A DNA stretch of 7,004 bases from JACQWX01 sp041662295 (GTDB lineage: Bacteria > Elusimicrobiota > Elusimicrobia > UBA1565 > UBA9628), in NCBI GenBank assembly GCA_041662295.1, contig JBAZSR010000195.1, forward strand, positions 1-7,004, in the 5' to 3' direction. The translations under genes were made by a program, and so were the position numbers. Of this stretch, positions 1 to 5,780 are shown piece by piece. Numbering within the stretch: position 1 is the first letter of the stretch; each line of letters starts with the position of its first letter. The notes below the pieces were generated by a model that worked only from the letters and a program-made list of their open reading frames with translations, did not search any database and had not been told where the DNA came from.

Positions 1-2
1 CC

Positions 3-704
3 CCAGAGCCGGGCAGACCGGCGCGCAAGCTCGCGCCCGCCGTGGCCCTCGAGGTGTCGGACTCCGGCGAGGGGATGGAACAGGACGTGCTCAGCCGGGT
101 CTTCGAGCCCTTCTTCACGACCAAACCCAAGGGCAAGGGCACAGGATTGGGGCTTTCGGTGGTCTTCGGCATCGTCAAGCAGAGCGGAGGCGACATTCAG
201 GTCGAGAGCGGCAAGGGCAGGGGCACGACCTTCACCATCCGCCTGCCCGCCGTGCCGGGCGTCAAGCCCTTGCCGCAGGTCAAGCCCGCGGTCGGGTCCG
301 CGGCCGGGCCCGGACGCGGGGAGACCGTGCTCCTCGCGGAGGATGACAAGCGAGTGCGCTCGATCTGCCGGAGCATCCTGGCCAGCCACGGCTACACGGT
401 CCTGGCCGCGTCCAGCGGGGAGGAGGCTTTGGCGCTCGCGGGGCGGCACGACGGGCTGATTCACCTTTTGGTGACCGACATCGTGATGCCAGGGCTCTCG
501 GGCAGGGAGGCCGCCAACCGGCTCCTGGCGGCTCGGCCCGGGACGAGGGTCCTCTATATCTCGGGCTACACCGGGGACGACCTCGGGGTCGCCGACACTT
601 CGGCCGCCGGCAGGGGCTTCCTCGCCAAGCCTTTCACCCGGGAGGCGTTCCTGGTCAAGGTCCGTGCGCTCCTCGACGCCCAGGCTCCGGCGGGCAGGAC
701 CTGA
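3..704 (+). CDS. Hybrid sensor histidine kinase, C-terminal part (ATPase end plus receiver domain)
   Basis: The frame is open to the left edge, so the N-terminal sensor, the His-phosphorylation domain and the ATPase N-box are missing; 233 residues are visible. The end of a HATPase_c domain shows a G1 box (DSGEGM, visible residues 20-25), an F box (FEPFFTTK, 34-41) and a G2 box (GTGLGLS, 46-52). After a Pro/Gly/Ala-rich linker comes a receiver domain: acidic pocket E113-D114-D115, phospho-acceptor D159 (codon 477-479) in a TDIVMPG motif, S187 at the switch position and K209 in the AKPF motif. By family knowledge the kinase autophosphorylates and passes phosphate to its own receiver, which then acts through a phosphotransfer protein or as a phosphate sink. 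No DNA-binding output domain follows; the protein ends about 20 residues after the receiver lysine. A separate kinase gene follows after 87 bases. Its signal cannot be seen here. Confidence 0.93.
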   Translation, partial: PEPGRPARKLAPAVALEVSDSGEGMEQDVLSRVFEPFFTTKPKGKGTGLGLSVVFGIVKQSGGDIQVESGKGRGTTFTIRLPAVPGVKPLPQVKPAVGSAAGPGRGETVLLAEDDKRVRSICRSILASHGYTVLAASSGEEALALAGRHDGLIHLLVTDIVMPGLSGREAANRLLAARPGTRVLYISGYTGDDLGVADTSAAGRGFLAKPFTREAFLVKVRALLDAQAPAGRT

Positions 705-778
705 CTCCACCGACGGGGGCGGCCGGTTCCCCTGATTTTCGTTTGATTCCGGGCAGCTACCCTTGTCATGGTGGGCCC

Positions 779-786
779 AGGAGGGG
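779..786 (+). promoter_or_regulatory. Shine-Dalgarno sequence deciding the kinase start
   Basis: AGGAGGGG is a strong match to the anti-Shine-Dalgarno complement and lies five bases before ATG 792. The upstream in-frame ATG at 768 has no comparable site, and the eight extra codons it would add contain this motif, so 792 is the likely start. Confidence 0.75.
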
Positions 787-791
787 ACGAT

Positions 792-1937
792 ATGCCGACG
801 AGACAGCCGGTCCTCCGTACGGAATTCGCTCCGGCGGAGCGTGCCGCTCCGGCGGAGCTGCGCCGCCAGCACGCGGCCTTCGCCAGGCTCCTCCTCGTGC
901 CGCAGCTCCTCGAGGCCATGCCGTCCATGGTCATGGCCTTGAACGGGTGTCGGCAGGTCATCTATCACAACCGGCGCCTCTCCGGCGTCCTCAAGGAGAG
1001 GGGGTTGGAGTCGGGCGTTGGTCTGCGGCCCGGCGAGGTCGTGGACTGCATCCACTCCGATGAGACCCCCGGGGGGTGCGGCACGACCAGGTTCTGCCGG
1101 CACTGCGGCGCGGTCAAGGCGATCCTCGCGGGCCTCGAGGGCAGGGCCGCCATGGAGGACTGCCGGATCACCACGCATGCCCCGGGAGGGTCGCTCGACC
1201 TGAGGGTCTGGGCCACCCCGTTCACCTTCGGCCGCGACCAGCGCTGCGTCATCTTCTCGGTCCAGGACATCGCCCACGAGAAGAGACGCGAGGCCCTGGA
1301 GAACGTCTTCTTCCACGACATCCTCAACACCGCGGGGGCGGTGCGGGGAGCCGTCGAGTTCCTGGCCGAGGCCTCGCAGGAGGAGGCCGCGGCCTTCAGG
1401 GCGATGGCCTCGGCCGCGGCGGACAAGCTCATCGAGGAGATCCGCTCCCAGCGCGACCTCAACGCCGCGGAGAGGGGCGAGCTCTCCCCGCAGCGCGCTC
1501 CGGTGTCCGCGTCCTCGATCGTCCGCGAGGCGGCCGGTCTCTACAGGAGGCTCGCCGAAGCCAGGGGCCGCTGGCTCCACGCCGCGGAGCAGGACCCGGA
1601 CCTCGAGTTCCTCTCGGACAAGAGCCTGGTCCGCCGGGTCGTGGGGAACATGGTCAAGAACGGCCTCGAGGCCTCGACCCTGCCCGGCACCGTCCTGGTG
1701 TCCTGGCGCAGGGACGGCGACGGCGTGGTCTTCGAGGTGCGCAACCCTGAGGTCATGCCCGAGCATGTCCAGAGCCAGGTGTTCCAGCGGTCCTTCTCGA
1801 CCAAGGCCGCCTCGGGCCGGGGCCTGGGCACCTACGGCATGAAGCTGCTCGGGGAGGGGCTCCTCAAGGGGAGGGTGTGGTTCAAGTCCGGCCCCGGGGC
1901 CGGAACGAGCTTCTTCGCGCGCTTCCCGCTCGCTTAA
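792..1937 (+). CDS. Soluble PAS-type sensor histidine kinase with a Cys-rich input motif
   Basis: This is a 381-residue kinase with no membrane segment, so a cytoplasmic signal is likely. Residues about 35-160 look PAS-like and contain C86, C96, C102 and C105 (spacing C-X9-C-X5-C-X2-C) plus H88 and H104, which could hold a metal, Fe-S cluster or heme, or form redox disulfides. The H-box is FFHDILN with phospho-acceptor H175. The catalytic domain has an N-box (NMVKNGLEA, from N286), an F box (VFQRSFSTK, 330-338) and a G2 box (GRGLGTYG, 342-349). The usual G1 DxGxG is replaced by an RNPEV sequence, which I recall as usual for this subfamily of compact kinases. I chose ATG 792 over the in-frame ATG 768 because AGGAGGGG lies five bases before 792. 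It sits just upstream of the electron-transfer operon and could regulate it, but no cognate response regulator is visible. Confidence 0.9.
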   Translation: MPTRQPVLRTEFAPAERAAPAELRRQHAAFARLLLVPQLLEAMPSMVMALNGCRQVIYHNRRLSGVLKERGLESGVGLRPGEVVDCIHSDETPGGCGTTRFCRHCGAVKAILAGLEGRAAMEDCRITTHAPGGSLDLRVWATPFTFGRDQRCVIFSVQDIAHEKRREALENVFFHDILNTAGAVRGAVEFLAEASQEEAAAFRAMASAAADKLIEEIRSQRDLNAAERGELSPQRAPVSASSIVREAAGLYRRLAEARGRWLHAAEQDPDLEFLSDKSLVRRVVGNMVKNGLEASTLPGTVLVSWRRDGDGVVFEVRNPEVMPEHVQSQVFQRSFSTKAASGRGLGTYGMKLLGEGLLKGRVWFKSGPGAGTSFFARFPLA

Positions 1938-1977
1938 CAATTTCGCAACAGCGTATTGGACGAATGTTAGCCAAGCC

Positions 1978-4230
1978 ATGGATGCGACTCTCACTTTGGG
2001 GTTGACGGCCTGCGGTCTGGGCATCGTGCTGGCCGGGCTCTGGCACCGCCGGCTCGAGCATGAGCAGTCCGAGGCGGCCAGGAAGGCGCTCCAGGAGGCC
2101 CGTGAGCGGGGGACCCACCAGGCCGTGGCCCAGCACCCCCTGATCAAGGGGACCGAGTGCCTCGGGTGCGGCTCCTGCGCCGAGGCCTGCCCGGCGGGCG
2201 ACGTGCTGGGCCTGGTCAACGGGACCTCGCACGTCATCCACGGAGCCAAGTGCATCGGCTACGGGAAATGCGCCGAAGCCTGCCCGGTGGGCGCCATCTC
2301 GGTCGGCCTGGGGGACCTGTCGGCCAGGCCGGACATCCCGATCCTCTCCCCGAGCCTGGAGACCAGCGTGCCCGGCCTCTACATCGCAGGAGAGCTCGGC
2401 GGCATCGCCCTCATCCGCCACGCGGTCCAGCAGGGGACGGCAGCGGTCGACGACATCATCCGGAAGAACGGAGGGGCCGGGCCGAAGGCTCCCGGGGTGA
2501 GGGACCTCGTCGTGGTCGGGGCCGGCCCGGCGGGCATGGCCGCAAGCCTGCGCGCCAAGGAAGCCGGGCTGGACTTCCTGACCTTGAGCGCGGACAGCGT
2601 GGGGGGGACGATCCGCAAGTATCCCCGCCGCAAGCTCACGCTTCTGCAGACCGTGTACATCCCTCTCCACGGCCGACTGGATGAAGGGGTCTACGAGAAG
2701 GAGCGTCTCGTGGAGCTCTGGGAGAAGCTCGCCTCCGAGCGCTCGGTGCCCATCGAGATCGGGGCCACGCTCACGGCCGTGCGGCGCGACGAGGGCGGCT
2801 TCGAGGTCGCGACCAACTCGGGCTCGGTGCGGGCTCGGCATGTGGTGCTGGCCCTGGGCCGGCGCGGCATGCCGCGCAAGCTCGGGGTCCCGGGCGAGGA
2901 CCAGGCCAAGGTCCTCTACGAGCTTGCGGACGCCGCGACCTACACGGACCAGCGCATCCTCGTCGTGGGCGGGGGGGACAGCGCGGTCGAGGCCGCCACG
3001 GCCCTGGCCAACCAGCCCGGCAACCGGGTCGTCCTGTCCTATCGGAAGGCGTCCTTCTTCCGGCTCAAGGAGCGCAACCAGCGGCGGCTCAAGGAGTTCG
3101 CGGACTCGGGCCGGATCAAGGTCGTGCTCTCCTCCTCCGTGGAGTCCATCGAGCACGGCGCGGTGGTCCTGCGTCTGGAGCCCGGCGGGCCGCCGGAGCG
3201 GGTGCGGCTGGACAACGACTGGGTCTTCGTGTTCGCTGGAGGGGAGCTCCCCTTCGCGCTCCTCAAGGGCATGGGCATCAAGTTCGGGGGCGACGAGGCC
3301 GCCTTGGCGGGCGCTCCCCCGGCCGAGGCCGGGCCCGGCGGGGCGCACCTCGTCCCCAGGCTCTTTGCGAGCCTGGGCTGGGCGATCGCGGCCTGCGCCG
3401 CGCTCGTCTTCGCGGCGGGCTGGGGCTACTACGGCCTGCCGGCCGCCGAGCGGCCCCTGCACGCCTATCACGCCCTCCTTAAGCCTTCGGGCACGGCCGG
3501 GCTCTTCTTCGGCGTGTTGGGGACCATGCTCATCGCCTTGAACCTCTCCTATGTGGTCCGGCGCGGCCTCATCCGCCAGGAGCGACTGGGCAGCCCCCGG
3601 AGCTGGATGTCCTTCCATGTCCTGACCGGGCTCATCGGGCCCCTCTTCATCCTGCTCCACAGCGCATTCTCCCTGCGCAGCCCCCTGGCCTCGATCGCCG
3701 CGGTATCCCTTCTGGTCGTTGTGCTGACCGGGCTGGTGGGCCGCTATATCTACGCCCGCACCCCGCGGTCCGTGGAGGGGCGGGAGCTGGAGCTCGCGGA
3801 GATCCGCCGCAGCCTGTCCGCCCACCGCGAGGAGCTCGAGAGGCTCGGCGTCCCCCTGGAGGGCCTGGCGGCCTCGGGCGCTCCGGACCTCTCCCGCGGC
3901 GCGGGCTCGGTCCTGGCCGGGTTCTCGGCTCTCGTGAGGGGCGACCGTGAGCAGTCGCTGGAATACCGGAAGCTCGAGGAGGCCGTCCTTTCCTCGCCCC
4001 ACCTGCGGCCCATCGCCGACGACATCCTCTCCATGGGTCTGCGCTGCCTCCGGGAGCGCAGGTGGCTCGCTCGCTACCATGAGCTGCGCTCCTTGATGAG
4101 CAGCTGGCGCTTCCTGCACCTCTGGTTCGCGCTCATCATGATCGTCATCGCGGTCTTCCATATCTTCGTCGGTCTCAGGCACGGCCGGCTCGAACTCGGG
4201 CATGCTTCGACAACCTTCACGCTCCCTTGA
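1978..4230 (+). CDS. Membrane ferredoxin-flavoprotein-cytochrome b fusion oxidoreductase
   Basis: A 750-residue fusion. Residues 3-22 form a membrane anchor followed by HRR, placing the next domains in the cytoplasm. A dicluster ferredoxin follows: C61-C64-C67-C71 (complete) and C92-Y95-C98-C102 (second Cys replaced by Tyr). Residues 117-161 resemble the C-terminal FAD motif of thioredoxin-reductase-like enzymes (VPGLYIAGE). Then comes a two-Rossmann flavoprotein: GAGPAG at 181-186 (FAD) and GGGDSA at 331-336 (NAD(P)H). No Cys lies between them, so it is not a disulfide reductase. About five further helices (462-484, 505-526, 545-565, 569-593, 712-733) carry two His pairs, H547/H561 and H714/H728, each 14 apart, which suits two stacked b hemes. 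Inferred role: moving electrons between cytoplasmic NAD(P)H or ferredoxin, possibly quinone, and the periplasmic cytochromes encoded next. Start ATG 1978 opens directly on the anchor but lacks a clear Shine-Dalgarno. The stop overlaps the next start. Confidence 0.92.
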   Translation: MDATLTLGLTACGLGIVLAGLWHRRLEHEQSEAARKALQEARERGTHQAVAQHPLIKGTECLGCGSCAEACPAGDVLGLVNGTSHVIHGAKCIGYGKCAEACPVGAISVGLGDLSARPDIPILSPSLETSVPGLYIAGELGGIALIRHAVQQGTAAVDDIIRKNGGAGPKAPGVRDLVVVGAGPAGMAASLRAKEAGLDFLTLSADSVGGTIRKYPRRKLTLLQTVYIPLHGRLDEGVYEKERLVELWEKLASERSVPIEIGATLTAVRRDEGGFEVATNSGSVRARHVVLALGRRGMPRKLGVPGEDQAKVLYELADAATYTDQRILVVGGGDSAVEAATALANQPGNRVVLSYRKASFFRLKERNQRRLKEFADSGRIKVVLSSSVESIEHGAVVLRLEPGGPPERVRLDNDWVFVFAGGELPFALLKGMGIKFGGDEAALAGAPPAEAGPGGAHLVPRLFASLGWAIAACAALVFAAGWGYYGLPAAERPLHAYHALLKPSGTAGLFFGVLGTMLIALNLSYVVRRGLIRQERLGSPRSWMSFHVLTGLIGPLFILLHSAFSLRSPLASIAAVSLLVVVLTGLVGRYIYARTPRSVEGRELELAEIRRSLSAHREELERLGVPLEGLAASGAPDLSRGAGSVLAGFSALVRGDREQSLEYRKLEEAVLSSPHLRPIADDILSMGLRCLRERRWLARYHELRSLMSSWRFLHLWFALIMIVIAVFHIFVGLRHGRLELGHASTTFTLP
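2158..2283 (+). other. Dicluster ferredoxin motifs, second one with a Cys-to-Tyr change
   Basis: The first motif (2158-2190) reads CLGCGSCAEACP, a full CX2CX2CX3CP [4Fe-4S] set. The second (2251-2283) reads CIGYGKCAEACP, where Tyr (codon 2260-2262) occupies the second Cys position. Three ligands could hold a [3Fe-4S] cluster or a [4Fe-4S] cluster with one non-Cys ligand. From memory, related flavoprotein-ferredoxin fusions often have His at this position, so this may be a family trait rather than damage. Confidence 0.85.
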
Positions 4231-5780
4231 CCCAGCGCTCCAAGGCTCCGCTCATCGTCGGCATCCTTCTCATCGGGGCCGTGGGCGCGTTCCTGGCGCT
4301 CTACCGTTCCTCGCCCGGGGAGCTCTCCCGCGCCCATGGCCGCGTGGCCGGGTCGCCCTTCATCGGGGACTGCAACAAGTGCCATTCCAGCCAGGGCATG
4401 GCCCGGGGCTGCCTGGACTGCCACTCCGAGATCGAAGCAGGGCTCAAGGCCGGCAAGGGCCTGCACGCCAGGCTTCTCGAAGGCAAACCCACCGAGTGCG
4501 CCTCCTGCCACTCCGAGCATCACGGCCCGGACTTCGCCCTGGTCAACCGCGTCTCCTGGCAGGGCAGGGAGCCCAAGGACTACAAGCACGACACGCGGTC
4601 CTACCGCCTTGGAGGCAAGCACTCGGGCTTGGCTTGCAAGGACTGTCATGAGAAGCACGCGCCCAGGTTCAGCCTGCCCAAGTATCCGAAGCTCGTCCGG
4701 GCCAGGACCTTCCTGGGCCTCCGGCAGGAGTGCGCGGCCTGCCACAAGGACGTGCACGCCGGAGGCTTGGCAGCGGACTGCGGGAAGTGCCATGACGAGA
4801 AGGCCTGGAAGCCCGCGCCCCTCTTCGACCACGAGAAGCTCTACTCCCTGGCGCTCGGCCACGCCAAGCGGGAGTGCAGGCTCTGTCACCTCATCCCTCC
4901 GCCTGGGACACCGCCGCCTCAGGTTGTTTCCACCGGCACCGCGGCCTCGGAGGGCTTTCGAGGCTTTCCCTTCGACAAGAACAAGGGCAAGCGCTGTTCT
5001 GACTGCCACAAGACCCCGCACCGGACGAAGTGGCCAGGGGACTGCGACGATTGCCATACCAAGCTGGCCGTGCCTTGGGCCGAGGCGGGCAAGAAGATGA
5101 CCCCTGAACTGCACGCCCAGGCCGCGTTCAAGCTCAAGTCCCCGCACGGCAAGGCCGCGTGCAAGGACTGCCATCCCCCTGCCCTGAAGCTCGACCAACG
5201 CTACCGCCACTCCAAGACCGGCAAGCCCAGGTCCGAGAAGGAGTGCGAGCTCTGCCACAAGGACTCCCACGCCGGGCAGTTCATCGCCCGGCACCCCAAG
5301 TGCATGGACTGCCATGACGCCGCGGGGTTCAAGCCCGGCCGCTACGGGGTCCGCGACCACAAGACCTACAGCCTCGAAGGCCGCCATGCCAAGGCCAAGT
5401 GCAACGACTGCCACGTCCTCGACCCCAAGACGGCCTCGGTCAAGGACCCCAAGCTCCGCGTGCGGCTCTATGTCCCGATGAGGAAGGACTGCGCCTTCTG
5501 CCACCCGGACGTCCATCTCGGGCAGTTCCGGGGTCCGGGCAAGGCTCCCGGAGGGGCGGCCGGGACCCGCTGTGAGGACTGCCACCAGGACGCCGTGACC
5601 TGGAAGACCACGGTCTTCAACCACGACCGCCAATCCCGGTTCAAGCTTGACAGCGCGCACGCCAAGGTCGCGTGCAAGGACTGCCATCCCCTCGTGACCC
5701 TCAAGGACGGCAGGAAGCTCGTCCAATACAAGCCCGTCGGTGTCAAATGCGGAGATTGCCATGAACTCGCCGTTCCCTAG
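4227..5780 (+). CDS. Membrane-anchored 17-heme c-type cytochrome
   Basis: A 517-residue protein with one N-terminal hydrophobic segment (residues 8-26, preceded by Arg and Lys), acting as signal anchor or signal peptide, then a Lys-rich exported domain. It has 17 CXXCH heme-attachment motifs, with first Cys at 49, 62, 91, 137, 169, 185, 217, 257, 273, 312, 340, 359, 392, 422, 449, 483 and 508. A three-heme module recurs: CXXCH-x-D-x-H-x-G, then CXXCH, then F/Y-x-L-x-x-x-H-A followed by CXXCH (hemes 5-7, 11-13, 14-16, with looser copies elsewhere). The extra His residues can serve as second axial ligands. A Pro-rich stretch (224-231) separates hemes 7 and 8. The start is TTG 4227, overlapping the upstream stop as TTGA, which implies translational coupling; no upstream ATG or GTG in this frame suits the signal sequence. 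Likely role: periplasmic electron carrier between the membrane oxidoreductase and the downstream cytochrome. Heme attachment needs a cytochrome c maturation system encoded elsewhere. Confidence 0.93.
   Translation: MTQRSKAPLIVGILLIGAVGAFLALYRSSPGELSRAHGRVAGSPFIGDCNKCHSSQGMARGCLDCHSEIEAGLKAGKGLHARLLEGKPTECASCHSEHHGPDFALVNRVSWQGREPKDYKHDTRSYRLGGKHSGLACKDCHEKHAPRFSLPKYPKLVRARTFLGLRQECAACHKDVHAGGLAADCGKCHDEKAWKPAPLFDHEKLYSLALGHAKRECRLCHLIPPPGTPPPQVVSTGTAASEGFRGFPFDKNKGKRCSDCHKTPHRTKWPGDCDDCHTKLAVPWAEAGKKMTPELHAQAAFKLKSPHGKAACKDCHPPALKLDQRYRHSKTGKPRSEKECELCHKDSHAGQFIARHPKCMDCHDAAGFKPGRYGVRDHKTYSLEGRHAKAKCNDCHVLDPKTASVKDPKLRVRLYVPMRKDCAFCHPDVHLGQFRGPGKAPGGAAGTRCEDCHQDAVTWKTTVFNHDRQSRFKLDSAHAKVACKDCHPLVTLKDGRKLVQYKPVGVKCGDCHELAVP
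5751..5754 (+). promoter_or_regulatory. Shine-Dalgarno GGAG for the second cytochrome
   Basis: GGAG lies six bases before ATG 5761, inside the end of the preceding cytochrome gene. It supports 5761 as the start even though this creates a 20-base overlap with the upstream coding region. Confidence 0.65.

Noticed and set aside
715..739. Possible terminator hairpin after the hybrid kinase
   Set aside because: Only four G-C pairs plus one G-T close an eight-base loop, followed by a short interrupted T run. Too weak to call.
748..767. Possible sigma-54-like promoter before the sensor kinase
   Set aside because: A GG is present, but the second element reads TG rather than GC at the required spacing.
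768..791. Upstream ATG 768 as the start of the sensor kinase
   Set aside because: In frame, but no ribosome site precedes it, and the strong AGGAGGGG at 779-786 points to ATG 792.
1882..4203. Long open frame on the minus strand opposite the oxidoreductase
   Set aside because: It lies antisense to a gene with clear domains. Its translation is low-complexity, rich in Gly, Pro, Arg, Glu and Gln, with no recognisable motif, as expected from the complement of GC-rich coding sequence.
4202..4651. Plus-strand open frame starting at ATG 4202
   Set aside because: It is out of frame with the 17-heme gene, contains no CXXCH, and its Arg/Gln/Pro-rich translation has no family resemblance.
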